Shown: one piece after another, positions 9,501-19,310 of the stretch
Position numbering within the stretch: position 1 is the first letter of the stretch
How the letters are laid out: the number at the start of each line of letters is the position of its first letter
Assembly (NCBI GenBank): GCA_026984795.1
Contig: JALSRK010000057.1
Coordinates: 62,001 to 126,000, forward strand
DNA: 64,000 nt
Direction of reading: 5' to 3'
From: Solibacteraceae bacterium
Lineage (GTDB): Bacteria; Acidobacteriota; Terriglobia; Bryobacterales; Bryobacteraceae
Program-made: the position numbers and the translations under genes
The notes under the pieces: model-generated
Database searches by the model: none
Seen by the model: the letters and a program-made list of their open reading frames with translations, nothing else
What the model was told of the DNA's origin: nothing

Positions 9501-9815
9501 GTGGCGGAGAACGGCAAGAAACCCGATGACCAGCCGGGAGTGGAAATGCTCCGGCAGAGGCTGATGCAGGTCGCCGGCGTCTTTTTCGGCATTGCCCTCA
9601 CCGCCTGGACGTTCCTCTACCTGTTCGGCCTCTCGATGGAATACGACAACATTGAGAAGCTGACAGCCTTGATTCCCGCCGCCGGCCTGGTTGGTTATCT
9701 CTGGGGTTGCAGGCGCCGCGTCCGGGCGGCCTGCCGGTGGGCGCTGCTCGAGTTCTTCGCCGCTTCGCTGACCAGCTACCTGGTGTTGCAGTTCGTCGTC
9801 ACGCGCCTGATTTGA
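9501..9815 (+). CDS. Small membrane protein of unknown function
   Basis: 104 residues from a GTG start. Three hydrophobic segments are visible (VFFGIALTAWTFLYLFGL, TALIPAAGLVGYLWG, ALLEFFAASLTSYLVLQFVV) with positively charged loops. No recognised family. It lies 63 bp behind the PHP gene on the same strand and converges on the symporter gene 10 bp later. Confidence 0.6.
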   Translation: MAENGKKPDDQPGVEMLRQRLMQVAGVFFGIALTAWTFLYLFGLSMEYDNIEKLTALIPAAGLVGYLWGCRRRVRAACRWALLEFFAASLTSYLVLQFVVTRLI

Positions 9816-9825
9816 AGCCGGCGGC

Positions 9826-11490
9826 TCAGGGCAGATAGAGGACCGCTTTCGCGATCCCGATCAACAGCACCACCACGCCGAAAGCCAGCAACAAGCCGTT
9901 GATGTCCACCCGGAAACGGCTGTAGAAATGCCGCCAGCCCTTGCTGAGACCGGGGTGGAACAGATGTACCACCAGCAGGTCGTGCCCCGGCTCGTTGACG
10001 ACCTTTTCCTCGCCGGTCTCCGGGTCGTACTCCATCCGGGTGTCCAGCCGCTTGTAGAACGGCTCCAGGATTTCCGGATCGGGGGCCTTCGTCAGATAGC
10101 TGACGATGGCGAGCGTGGCGAAGCCGGCCAGCAGGGAGACGCCGAAATTGTCCGCGTTCCAATTGAGGAGCTTTCCGAAATCGGTCCAGGTGAGATAGAA
10201 GAACAGCGTCGTGGAGACAATGAGGCTGGCGAAGGCCCCGGCCTGGTTCGCCCGCCGCCAGCAGATGCCCCCGAACATGCTGATGCCCATGAAGGCGGCG
10301 ATCGTTTCGGTGAACAGGAAAGCTTCCAGCACGATGTCCACGTAAAGGGCGAACAATACGCCCAGCGTGGTCACCGTCACCCCGGCGATGCGGCCGATCG
10401 TCAGGTAGTGGCGGTCCGGTTTCCCTTTGACGAGGTAACGGCGATAGAAGTTCTGGGTGAACAACGCCCCGCCGTCCACGGTGAAGGCCGAGCAGGTGGA
10501 CATGTTCGCCGCTAGAACCGAGGCGATCATCAGACCCACGGCGCCAGGGAACAGCAGCATGCGGGTCGCGTAGCCGAAGGCGTCCTCGCGGTCAGCCAGT
10601 GAACCGCCGGAGTGGGCCAGCATGACGACTACGATCAGGCCCACCAGAGCCCAGCCGATCGTGCAGAACCGCTTGATGAAATTCCCGTAAGCCATGCCGA
10701 TCCGGCAGCTCTTCTCGTCCTTGCCGGTGCCCACCGCGGCGAGCATGTGCGGCTGGGCGACGATGCCGATCAGACCGTTCAGCGTGAGCATCAGGATCAC
10801 AAACACGCTGATGTCGCCCGGCGTCACCAGGGAAAGCATCTCCGCGGGCAAGGTTTCCCGCATCCCGGTGAAGCCGCCGATCTCGTGCAGGCCCAGCGGA
10901 ATCAGCAGGAACGAAAGCACGATGATGAACAGGCTCTGGACGAAGTCGGTGTACGCCGCCGAGACCAGCCCTCCAACCAGGCTGTAGACCAGGAACGTGG
11001 CGGTCATCACGAGAACCACCTGGTTGGAGGTCACCGTGCCGCCGGCGGCGGCGCTCACCAGCTTTCCCGCCCCCTTGAGCATGGCTCCCATGTTGAAGGT
11101 GAAGTAGGAAAGGGCGAACAAGGTGTAGATGGCGCCCATGAAGTCGCCGTAGCGCTCTTCGTAGATCTCCCCGATCGTCGTCCTCCGGAACCGCCGGAAG
11201 ATCGGTCCGAGCACCCAGTAGAAGGGCGTGATAAAGAGGTTCTTCCACTGATACCAGATCGCCGAGTAGCCGGACTGGTAGACGGCTCCCGCCAGCGAGA
11301 CGGGCATCTCCGCATGGGTGCCGACTCCGAACGCCTGGCCGAGGATGAGCCAGACGCTGAACTTGCGCTTCCCCAGGAAGTAGTCATCCGTGACCTTGAC
11401 CCGGCGGGCGACATAGAGGCCCAGCAAGACGATGCCGGCGAAGTAAACAGCTATGACGATCCAGTCAAGAGGATGAAGGGAGATGGACAT
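9826..11490 (-). CDS. Sodium:solute symporter (SSS family)
   Basis: 554 residues, the usual length of the SSS family, with about 13-14 hydrophobic segments. It starts 'PLDWIVIAVYFAGIVLLGLY' and carries the typical 'ASVLAANMSTCSAFTVDGGALFTQNFYRRY' region (here shortened to its core ASVLAANMSTCSAF), which corresponds to the sodium-binding helix of this family. It imports a small solute with sodium across the inner membrane. Sugar- or inositol-type substrates are common among acidobacterial members, but the substrate cannot be read from sequence. The receptor gene lies upstream on the same strand beyond a strong terminator, so it is probably transcribed separately. Confidence 0.88.
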   Translation of the reverse strand: MSISLHPLDWIVIAVYFAGIVLLGLYVARRVKVTDDYFLGKRKFSVWLILGQAFGVGTHAEMPVSLAGAVYQSGYSAIWYQWKNLFITPFYWVLGPIFRRFRRTTIGEIYEERYGDFMGAIYTLFALSYFTFNMGAMLKGAGKLVSAAAGGTVTSNQVVLVMTATFLVYSLVGGLVSAAYTDFVQSLFIIVLSFLLIPLGLHEIGGFTGMRETLPAEMLSLVTPGDISVFVILMLTLNGLIGIVAQPHMLAAVGTGKDEKSCRIGMAYGNFIKRFCTIGWALVGLIVVVMLAHSGGSLADREDAFGYATRMLLFPGAVGLMIASVLAANMSTCSAFTVDGGALFTQNFYRRYLVKGKPDRHYLTIGRIAGVTVTTLGVLFALYVDIVLEAFLFTETIAAFMGISMFGGICWRRANQAGAFASLIVSTTLFFYLTWTDFGKLLNWNADNFGVSLLAGFATLAIVSYLTKAPDPEILEPFYKRLDTRMEYDPETGEEKVVNEPGHDLLVVHLFHPGLSKGWRHFYSRFRVDINGLLLAFGVVVLLIGIAKAVLYLP

Positions 11491-11559
11491 AGCCCGAGGA
11501 CGAAACGTTCATTATATACGCGCCCGTGGAGGTTCCGCGCGGCCTCGCGGTGGCGACGG

Positions 11560-11588
11560 AAAAAGGGCCGCCTCCGAAGAGGCGGCCC
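11560..11588 (-). terminator. Rho-independent terminator after the TonB-type receptor gene
   Basis: On the minus strand: a perfect 10-bp stem GGGCCGCCTC / GAGGCGGCCC closed by a TTCG tetraloop, followed at once by TTTTT. It lies 32 bases after the receptor stop codon, a textbook intrinsic terminator. Confidence 0.9.
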
Positions 11589-11620
11589 GGAGAGTGGCTC
11601 GATACCGGATACGCCGAAGG

Positions 11621-14600
11621 CTACCAGCCAAGACGGAGTCCGAGGCGGAACACCCGCTGGTCGATGCCCTCGGTGCCACGGTTCACCATGCCGCGGACGA
11701 CCCCGAAGTTCGAGCTGTCGATGTTCGCCGACGGGGTCCGGAAGTGCGGCGTGTTCGACAGGTTGAACGCCTCGGCCCGGAACTGCAGGTCGAAACGTTC
11801 ACTGATCTGGAACTTCCGGAAGAGGCCGGCGTCGAAGTTGATCAGGCCGGGGCCCCGGTAAACGCCGACGCCGCAGGTCCCGAAGCGCGCCGGGTTGTTC
11901 GGGTCATCCCTCGGGCTGGCGAGCCGGGAGGGATCCCACCACAGATCCGGCGACCCGATCTTCTTCATCGGTCCGAGGCAATCGGCGAACTGGCCGGAGC
12001 CGGGAGCGTTGATACTGGAGCCACTGGCGCTCGGGGTGACTTCCCGTCCGGTGGACAGGCGGGCCACCCAGTTGAGCTGCCAGCCGCCGAGAATGGCCGC
12101 GGCCGCGCCCTCGGTGGCCCAGTTCTTGCCTTTGCCGAAGGGCAGCTCCCAGATGCCGGTGGCGTTGAAAACGTGCCGGTAGTCCAGGACGTCGCCCCAG
12201 TTCTTCCAGTAGAACTCGGGAATGTCTACGTTGATGCTGTCGCCGGAGTCGGTGTCGCCCTGGACGCCGCGGTTGTGGCTCCAGGTGTAGTTGAAGCTCA
12301 TGTTCAACCCGCCGCCGAACCGTTTTTCAGCCCGCACCTGCAAGCTGTCGTACTTGTGCGTGCCGAGCGAGCCGTAGAAGGTGGTGGTGGCGTTCCGCCC
12401 GAACTTCTTCACCAACTGCTTGCCGGCGTTGCCGCCGCCGATCGGCGACCAGTTCGCGTCGATCCGGCGGAAGTGGCGCACCGAACGCGTGGCCACATAG
12501 CCCGCCGAAACGATCCAGTTCCCGGCGAGCTGTTTCTCCAAGGTGAAGTTCCAGCTCTGGATGTAGCCGCGGTCGGCGTTGCCGTCGATAAACGTCGCCG
12601 CCGCGCTCAAGGGCATTGGGATACGCCCGCCCTCGGGCGGCGGTTCCGCACCGGGGAGCCCTTGCTCCAGGGTGGTTGACCAGGCCCGGCTGTGCTCGTA
12701 CGGCAGGTTCTGCACCAGCATGATCGGGTAGTTGGTGCGCAGCGGCCGCGCCCAGTTGAACGGGTCGATGGTGATGCCGTAGCCGGCGCGGATGACCCAC
12801 GTGTCGGTGGCGCGGTAAGCGAGGCCGAAGCGCGGAGCGAAGAAGTTGATCCTGCCGTCGTAGCCGCAGTCCGTCGGGATCCCGCCGACGCCGCACACGA
12901 GCATCTCGTTCGTGTCAATGTCATACCGCTCCAGTCCCCGTTTGTCGCGGGTCGGGAACGGATAGGCCTCCCAGCGCACGCCGAGCGTGAGGGTCAGCTT
13001 CTGCGTCGCCTGGATCCGGTCGCGCACGTAGGCGCTGAACAGTTTTGTGTTGGTGCGGTACTCCTGCGGGAACTGGATGATGCGGCCGGCTTCGCGAGCC
13101 AAACCGAGCAAGAACGCGGTCATCGAGTTGTACTCGGTGTCGTTGACGCCTTTCTTGCCGGTGGTCGATTCGCGGAACCGGAAGCCGCCCGAGGCGGGCC
13201 CCACCGAGCCCGGGAACTCCGGCTGCTCATGATGCAACTGCTGCCAGTACAGGTCGGTGCCGAAACGGACTTCGTGCCGGCCGTGGGTCCAGTTGCCGTT
13301 GGCGACGATCTGCCACTGCGGGTCGCTGCGGAAGTACGGCATGAAGTTGTTGGAGATGCCCAACTGCTCCAGGCCGTCGATGCGGAACCTCGGCCAGCCG
13401 CCCTCGAACTTCCGGGTTCCGTTCGTGCCCGGAATGCCGAGGAAATCGCGGCCGATGTTCTTGTCCAGGTCCTGCTGGGCTACGTTCGTGTCCTGCCAGG
13501 TGAAGCCGAAGTACCCGTCGAAGACCAGGTTCGGCGAGTGGACGTAGGTCGTAGACCAGGTGCCGCTAGCGGTGAACCCGAACCCTTTACCGGGGTTCGA
13601 GTTCGTCCGGTGCAGGCGGTTGCCTCCGAACTCGCCGAAGACCTGCGGGTTCTCCATGCGGTAGTCCAGGTAGCTGAACCGGGCGAAGGACGTGATCTTG
13701 TCCGAGAAGTTGAAGTTGAACTTCGAGTCCACGGTGTCACGGTCGAAGAAGTACTTGCCGCTCGCCAGATAGTTGCGGTTCAGCCCCAGGCTCCCGGTAC
13801 CCGGGAAGTTCGGGAGCGGCCATCGGCTGTCGTCGGTCATGATCGTCGAAGGCTTGCTCCATCGCGAACGCGGAATGATGTTGCCCGGGAAGGGCTGCCG
13901 GTCCGTCCCGTTCGGATCATGAATGTCGCCGGTGAGCGGATCGAAGATCGGATTCGGGGATCCCGACATGTCGCCCTCGCGCATCGCCTTCGTCGGGACA
14001 TCGACGAACCGCTGCTCGTTGGAGTGTTCCCGAGTCGCCTCGTAGGCGACGAAATAGAACAGCTTGTTCTTCTTGATCGGGCCGCCGATCGTGGCGCCAG
14101 CCTGGTTGTAGATAAACTTCGGCTTGGGGTTGTCGCGGTCGCTGAAGTACGGATACGCGTTGAAGTGCTGGTTGTTGTTGTACCAGTACGCGGAACCGTG
14201 GATGTCGTTGGTGCCGCTCTTGATCGAGACGTTGATCGCGGCGCCGCCGGCCAGCCCCTGCTCGGCGTCGAACGAGTTGGTCACCACGTTCACCGTTTCG
14301 ATCGCCTCCAGCGACGGTACGTAAGCCACCATGTGCGGCAGCCATACGTTCGTCTGCGAAGCCCCGTCGATCCGCATGTTGTTGTTCGACCGGCTGGTGC
14401 CGTTCACGCTGAACCGCACTGCGCGCGACGGGTTCGAAGGAACCGAGTGCGCGTTCTCCGGCTGCGAGACGCCCGGCAGCGTGCCGATCAGCATCTGGAA
14501 ATTGCGGCCCAGCGGAACCGGGAGGTTCTCGAGTTGACGCTCGGTGACCTCGCCGCGGACCTCGGCCCGGTCGGTCTGTAACGCGGCCGCCTCGGCCGAC

Positions 14601-14986
14601 ACCGTGATCTGCTCGGCCACCTGGCCCAATTGCAGCGTAACATCCACGCGGGTGACATTGTTGATCGAGACCGGGATGTTCTCTCTCACAAAAGCCCGGA
14701 ATCCCTCTTTGGTCACGGTGATCTGGTACGTGCCGGCGTTCACCGTCGGAAAGGTGTAGACGCCGGCCTCGTTGGTGCGCGTCGTACGCTGAGCCCCTGT
14801 ATTCATGTTCATCAAGGTCACCTCAGCGTCCGGCACGGCCGCTCCACTCGGGTCCACCACGTTGCCCGTGATCGACCCTTGGATGAGCTGGCCATATGCC
14901 GCCGGAGGTGTGAATGACAGCAGCAACGCCATCATTACCGCCCCCAGCACGACTGGAAATCTCTGTTTCCAGAACGATGGGCTCAT
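11621..14986 (-). CDS. TonB-dependent receptor with carboxypeptidase-regulatory domain (Oar-like)
   Basis: 1121 residues. Signal peptide ending near AAYGQ, then a carboxypeptidase-regulatory-like/Ig domain (GSITGNVVDPSGAAVPDAEV), a plug-like region (LENLPVPLGRNFQMLIGTLPG) and a long beta-barrel ending in aromatic 'RLGLRLGW'. Such outer-membrane receptors are abundant in Acidobacteria and import or bind large glycans or peptides with TonB energy. I chose the ATG at 14986, which has a perfect AGGAGG ribosome site, over the in-frame extension to 15088. Both promoter and terminator are visible, so this is probably a single-gene transcript. Confidence 0.92.
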   Translation of the reverse strand: MSPSFWKQRFPVVLGAVMMALLLSFTPPAAYGQLIQGSITGNVVDPSGAAVPDAEVTLMNMNTGAQRTTRTNEAGVYTFPTVNAGTYQITVTKEGFRAFVRENIPVSINNVTRVDVTLQLGQVAEQITVSAEAAALQTDRAEVRGEVTERQLENLPVPLGRNFQMLIGTLPGVSQPENAHSVPSNPSRAVRFSVNGTSRSNNNMRIDGASQTNVWLPHMVAYVPSLEAIETVNVVTNSFDAEQGLAGGAAINVSIKSGTNDIHGSAYWYNNNQHFNAYPYFSDRDNPKPKFIYNQAGATIGGPIKKNKLFYFVAYEATREHSNEQRFVDVPTKAMREGDMSGSPNPIFDPLTGDIHDPNGTDRQPFPGNIIPRSRWSKPSTIMTDDSRWPLPNFPGTGSLGLNRNYLASGKYFFDRDTVDSKFNFNFSDKITSFARFSYLDYRMENPQVFGEFGGNRLHRTNSNPGKGFGFTASGTWSTTYVHSPNLVFDGYFGFTWQDTNVAQQDLDKNIGRDFLGIPGTNGTRKFEGGWPRFRIDGLEQLGISNNFMPYFRSDPQWQIVANGNWTHGRHEVRFGTDLYWQQLHHEQPEFPGSVGPASGGFRFRESTTGKKGVNDTEYNSMTAFLLGLAREAGRIIQFPQEYRTNTKLFSAYVRDRIQATQKLTLTLGVRWEAYPFPTRDKRGLERYDIDTNEMLVCGVGGIPTDCGYDGRINFFAPRFGLAYRATDTWVIRAGYGITIDPFNWARPLRTNYPIMLVQNLPYEHSRAWSTTLEQGLPGAEPPPEGGRIPMPLSAAATFIDGNADRGYIQSWNFTLEKQLAGNWIVSAGYVATRSVRHFRRIDANWSPIGGGNAGKQLVKKFGRNATTTFYGSLGTHKYDSLQVRAEKRFGGGLNMSFNYTWSHNRGVQGDTDSGDSINVDIPEFYWKNWGDVLDYRHVFNATGIWELPFGKGKNWATEGAAAAILGGWQLNWVARLSTGREVTPSASGSSINAPGSGQFADCLGPMKKIGSPDLWWDPSRLASPRDDPNNPARFGTCGVGVYRGPGLINFDAGLFRKFQISERFDLQFRAEAFNLSNTPHFRTPSANIDSSNFGVVRGMVNRGTEGIDQRVFRLGLRLGW

Positions 14987-15418
14987 GTAGCCTCCTTTCG
15001 TGTCAATCGAAATTCGTCGAAGAATGAAACGAGTGGCGAGGTGCGACCCGCGTGAGCGGCCTTGAGATCCCCCCACGCATCCACTCACCTCGAACCCCTG
15101 TCAACCCCCGTATCCGCATCTCCGTTTACGGGAATCACAATCCTTATATACCGCTCGCCACCCCCTGTCAAGCAGCAAAGTGTCAAAAACTGTTCGCGCA
15201 TTCCAACAGTTTCAGATCTGGTTAGTATTTAATGTCGCGGAGTTCAGAGCTCGGCGGTTCCGGCACCATCCCGCGACACTGGGCCGGTGCGGCCGGAAAC
15301 AGGCCTCAGTGGGCCCCGCAGGCACGGTGCTCCTTTGCTCCCACCCGCCGGGCCGCCGCAATGCCCCGAAGACGCGGACACGCCGCGCAGTCACGGAAAC
15401 GAAATCGGGCCCGCCTTG
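14987..15418. other. Intergenic region between receptor and ABC1-type gene
   Basis: Holds the receptor leader (14987-15136) and its promoter. The rest (15172-15418) shows no convincing ORF, repeat or RNA structure. Confidence 0.6.
15143..15171 (-). promoter_or_regulatory. Sigma-70-type promoter of the TonB-type receptor gene
   Basis: Minus-strand TTGACA, 17-nt spacer, TATAAG: a near-consensus housekeeping promoter. Expected transcript start near 15136 gives a leader of about 150 nt before the ATG at 14986. Confidence 0.7.
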
Positions 15419-17161
15419 TTAGAAAACGTACGCGAATACGTCGCCGTTCGACAACAGGCTGCGGTAGCCGCGGTAGTTCCAGGCGGGAAGCAACAGGAGC
15501 CGCTTGGGGAACTCGCGCAGAACTCTGCGGCCGACGCGCGACTCCAGATAGCGGTCCAGCTTGAGGGAGGGATCGAGTTCCCGGTAAATCCCGCTCAGTG
15601 TGACCTGGGCCTTGATGTACAGGCTGAAGTCGGGATCCAGGACGAAACCGTTCTTCGCCAAGGTGGCGACCAGGTCCGCATAGATCTCGTAACTGTTGCC
15701 GGACTCTTTCAGGGCTTGATCGGCGAGAGAAAACAGGCGCTGCCGGCGCCCGGCGTCCTGCGGAAGCCCGCCGGCGATGAGGGCGCCCACGTGCCGGTGC
15801 AGCTTCCTGCGGTTGTGGTCCTTCAAGGCCAGGTTGAGCTGAACCATGTGGAGGCGCCGCTCCCGGGTGAACTCGCCGAGCAGACCCCAGTCGAGCAGAC
15901 CGATGCGGTAAGGATTCTCCGGGTCGCCGGTCAAGTGCATCACGTTGCCGGCATGCGGGTCGCCGTGGAAGATCGCTGTCGCGCGCCGGGAAAACAGGGA
16001 GTCGAAGGACATGACATCGGCCAGCCGCCGCGCCAAACGGGCCCGGCGCCGGGCGTCGCCGGGGAAGGCGTCGGTGATCTTCTCTCCGCGGAGGAACTCC
16101 ATGAAGGTCACGTTCTTGGTGGAGAACGGGTAGATCTCGGGCACCTTCACCCGGGAATCGCCGCGGTAATACTCGTAAGCGCGCCGGAAGTTCGCCTGTT
16201 CTTGGGTTACCCGCAGTTCGTCGGCGAGCTTGGCCTTGATGTCCTGGAACATCTCTTTCAGCGGGACGTCTCCGAGCTGGTAGAAGTCGGCGTGCTTATC
16301 GACCAGATCGATCAGCGCGTCGATGATCTCCATTTCTTCCGGCAGGCCGGTGACTACGTAAGGCTTGATGAGCTTGCAGACCATCTCCTGCCGGCGTCCC
16401 GAGCCGGGCGGAACGAACGAACCCTTGATCACGGCGCCGACGCTGGCCTCCGCCAGAATCTTGTCGCCGAAGCGGATCTGGTACTTTTCGATCGTCTCCT
16501 CGCCGGCTTCCTGGACGATATAGCGGACCAGCTCATCGCGCGACATCGTGTGGATGCCGCTCTCCAGTGACTGCAAGGCCTGGGAGATGTCAGGCGGGAT
16601 CCCCTGAACACGGGCGACGATCTGGCCCACCTTTTGGAGCGCCGGCAACCGCGAGATCAGCAAGAGGATCTTCTCGCCTCGGGGTGTGCTCCGTGGTACC
16701 CGGGCCAGGGCGATGAACCGTTCGGCGAGCCGCTCGTCGCTTAGCCCGTCGAGGAAACCGAGGAGCGCGTCATGGATGATCGGCGTCAGGCTCTTGCGGT
16801 ACTCCGGAGGAATCACGTCCAGTACGCCGGAGCGGTGCAGGAAGACTTCCAGCAGTTCCGGCTCGTATTCGTCGAGGCCGAGCTGCCGCAACATCTTCAC
16901 CGCCTCTTCCGGCTTCACCGGCGGCAGGGATTCCGGCTTGCCCGAAGCCAGCAGCTTCATCGCCGTCTCCCGCTGCTTCGGATCCAGCTTCTGAAGCGCC
17001 TTGCCCATCAATTCGAGGGCGGCCTTGTCGGGATCGTACGTCTTGTAATGTGCAAGCGGCGTCGGCAGGTGAACACGGAAAGTGACCTTAGCCGGGGTGG
17101 GGACGGCGCCGAGCAGGAAGAAAAGTGAAAGCGGAAGGACCGCGGATTTGAAGTGCTTCAT
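15419..17161 (-). CDS. ABC1/UbiB-type atypical kinase with a signal peptide
   Basis: 580 residues. A Sec-like signal (SAVLPLSLFFLLGAVPTPAK) is followed by an ABC1/AarF/UbiB domain: the family KxGQ motif (LQKVGQIVAR), the catalytic-loop motif 'FHGDPHAGNVMH' and the metal-binding 'GLLDWGLLGEF' in place of DFG. UbiB-like kinases in bacteria normally act in the cytoplasm or at the inner-membrane face in ubiquinone or isoprenoid metabolism. A cleavable signal on such a protein is unusual and would place it in the periplasm, or the hydrophobic N-terminus may act as an anchor. It is divergent from the glycosyltransferase gene 76 bp away. Confidence 0.8.
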   Translation of the reverse strand: MKHFKSAVLPLSLFFLLGAVPTPAKVTFRVHLPTPLAHYKTYDPDKAALELMGKALQKLDPKQRETAMKLLASGKPESLPPVKPEEAVKMLRQLGLDEYEPELLEVFLHRSGVLDVIPPEYRKSLTPIIHDALLGFLDGLSDERLAERFIALARVPRSTPRGEKILLLISRLPALQKVGQIVARVQGIPPDISQALQSLESGIHTMSRDELVRYIVQEAGEETIEKYQIRFGDKILAEASVGAVIKGSFVPPGSGRRQEMVCKLIKPYVVTGLPEEMEIIDALIDLVDKHADFYQLGDVPLKEMFQDIKAKLADELRVTQEQANFRRAYEYYRGDSRVKVPEIYPFSTKNVTFMEFLRGEKITDAFPGDARRRARLARRLADVMSFDSLFSRRATAIFHGDPHAGNVMHLTGDPENPYRIGLLDWGLLGEFTRERRLHMVQLNLALKDHNRRKLHRHVGALIAGGLPQDAGRRQRLFSLADQALKESGNSYEIYADLVATLAKNGFVLDPDFSLYIKAQVTLSGIYRELDPSLKLDRYLESRVGRRVLREFPKRLLLLPAWNYRGYRSLLSNGDVFAYVF

Positions 17162-17237
17162 TCGTCACGCACCAGGGCGTTTCCCCCCATTATAGGAAAG
17201 CCCCGCCCGCCGTGTTACAAAGGTGATCTTGAAAGCG

Positions 17238-19310
17238 ATGGCCGCTCGACGCAATCGGAATGACCGTCGGTGGGGATTGTCCTGCGAATGGATCGTGCTG
17301 CTGGTCGCCGTGGTGATCTTCTTCGGCGGCATCATCAGCCCGCCCTCGCTTATGGACGACATGGACGCCGTCCAAGCTCAGATCGCCCGCAACATGATCG
17401 AGTCGGGCGACTGGGTCACCCCGCAACTGGACGGCATCAAGTACCTGGAGAAACCGCCGCTGAAGTACTGGATGATCGCCGTCTGCTTCCTCGTCTTCGG
17501 CGTCCACGACTGGGCGGCGCGCATTCCCCTGGCGGCGATGGCCGTGCTGCTGTGCTGGCTCACTTTCCGCTTCGGGACCTGGGCCTTCGGCAGGCGGGCG
17601 GGTTTCTACTCGGGACTGGCGCTCGCCAGCTGTGTCGGGCTGTGGCTGTTCACTCGGGTCCAGTTCTCCGACCCCTTCTTGGCGGTGACCATTACCCTCG
17701 CTTGCTGGAGCTTCCTGCGCGCCTTCGATCCAGAAGAGCGCCGGCCTGGACTCTGGATGCACCTGTTCTATGCCGCCATCGGCGCCGGCCTGCTCTTCAA
17801 GGGCCTGATCGGCGCCGTCTTCCCAGTGGCCGCAGGGGGCCTGTACCTCGCCTTCACCCGCCAATTGACGCGCCCGGAAACCTGGCGCCGCCTGCGTCCC
17901 ATCACCGGACCGCTGCTGGCGCTCGCCATCGCCGCGCCTTGGCACATCCTGGCCATCGTCCGGAACCCTCCGTACTTCGACTTCACCATGACCAGCGGCC
18001 CCGGCCACTACCGCGGCTTCTTCTGGTTCTACTTCTTCAACGAGCACCTGTTCCGCTTCCTCGGCACCCGATGGCCGAAGGACTACAACCGCGTCCCCGT
18101 CCTGCTGTTCTGGCTGCTCCACCTGGTGTGGCTGTTCCCATGGAGTCCGTTCGCCGGCGGGGTAATTCAGCCCGTGCGCCGGGGCGCCGGACGGGCGGCG
18201 CGAACGCTGCTGTTGCTGGCCTGCTGGGCGGGCTTCCTGCTCGTGTTCTTCAGCTTCTCGACGACCCAGGAGTACTATTCGGTACCCGCCTACCCGGTCT
18301 TCGCTATGCTGCTGGGCTACGGGCTGGCCCACGGCGGCCGCTGGGTGGAGGCCGGAGCCAGGCTGCTCGCCGGGATATGGACGGCCGCGGCCGCGGCGCT
18401 GATCGCTATCTTCGTTGCCGTCTGGAATGTGCCCACGCCGAAGGACATCTCCGAGGCGCTGAAACCGAATCCGGAGCTCTACACGCTCTCGCTCGGCCAT
18501 ATGGCCGATCTGACGCTGCACTCGTTCGCCTACCTGCGGACCCCGGTGCTGCTGGCAGCGATTGCGTTTCTCGCCGGAGCCGCCGCGGCGTGGAAACTCT
18601 CCGGCCGAAATCGCGCCCTGGCGATCGCCGCCGCGATGGTCCTGTTCTTCCAGGCCGCCCGGCTGGCGCTGGTCGCCTTTGATCCCTATCTTTCCTCGCG
18701 GCCGCTGGCGGAGGCGCTGAAGAAGGCCCCGCCGGGCAGGCTGATCGTGGACGACCAGTACTACGCCTTCTCCTCGGTCTTCTTCTATGCGAACCGCCGG
18801 GCGCTGCTGCTCAACGGGCGGATCAACAACTTGGAGTACGGCTCTTACGCCCCCGGGGCGCCGGACGTCTTCATCGACGACGAAGAGTTCCGCAGGCTCT
18901 GGCTCGGGCCCGAGCGCTGGTACCTGTGCGTCGAGGGGCCGCAGTTGGCGCGGATCGAGCGGCTGGTCGGCAAGGAGCGAATCTTCGTCGCCGCCGATGC
19001 CGGCGGCAAGTACCTGCTCTCGAACCAGCCGGTGGGCGGCGGCTCAGCGGGTGTAGTTCCGGGCCCGGCGCGCCAGGGCGGCGGCCGCCTCCCGGTTGCC
19101 TTGAGACCGGTAGATATCGAGCAGCAGGGCGTAGCCGTCGCGGTAGGCAGGGTGCCGGGTAGTCAGGTCTTCAAGCACCCGCACGGCCTCGTCGAGGCGC
19201 CCGCTTTGAGCCAGGTAGAAGCCCAGAGTATAGGAGTACTTCGGCTCGTCAGGGCGGGTCTCGGCGGCCTGGCGGCAATAGTGGATGGCCCGCGTCAGGC
19301 TGCGCTCTGA
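17238..19310 (+). CDS. PMT/ArnT-type membrane glycosyltransferase
   Basis: About 690 residues. An N-terminal transmembrane helix is followed by the extracytoplasmic acidic motif of GT-C enzymes (LMDDMDAVQAQIARNM) and 'YLEKPPLKYWMIA', then about a dozen membrane helices. ArnT/PMT enzymes move a sugar from a polyprenyl-phosphate donor to lipid A or protein outside the inner membrane. The last ~90 codons after 'KYLLSNQP' (from about 19035) run antisense through the next gene and look non-native; a one-base shift would end the protein at TAG 19054-19056. A frameshift near the 3' end is therefore suspected. A GTG at 17223 is an alternative start. Confidence 0.8.
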   Translation: MAARRNRNDRRWGLSCEWIVLLVAVVIFFGGIISPPSLMDDMDAVQAQIARNMIESGDWVTPQLDGIKYLEKPPLKYWMIAVCFLVFGVHDWAARIPLAAMAVLLCWLTFRFGTWAFGRRAGFYSGLALASCVGLWLFTRVQFSDPFLAVTITLACWSFLRAFDPEERRPGLWMHLFYAAIGAGLLFKGLIGAVFPVAAGGLYLAFTRQLTRPETWRRLRPITGPLLALAIAAPWHILAIVRNPPYFDFTMTSGPGHYRGFFWFYFFNEHLFRFLGTRWPKDYNRVPVLLFWLLHLVWLFPWSPFAGGVIQPVRRGAGRAARTLLLLACWAGFLLVFFSFSTTQEYYSVPAYPVFAMLLGYGLAHGGRWVEAGARLLAGIWTAAAAALIAIFVAVWNVPTPKDISEALKPNPELYTLSLGHMADLTLHSFAYLRTPVLLAAIAFLAGAAAAWKLSGRNRALAIAAAMVLFFQAARLALVAFDPYLSSRPLAEALKKAPPGRLIVDDQYYAFSSVFFYANRRALLLNGRINNLEYGSYAPGAPDVFIDDEEFRRLWLGPERWYLCVEGPQLARIERLVGKERIFVAADAGGKYLLSNQPVGGGSAGVVPGPARQGGGRLPVALRPVDIEQQGVAVAVGRVPGSQVFKHPHGLVEAPALSQVEAQSIGVLRLVRAGLGGLAAIVDGPRQAAL

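Noticed and set aside
12692-14581. 629-codon plus-strand ORF opposite the first receptor
   Set aside because: Shadow of the TonB-type receptor, with the usual antisense composition.
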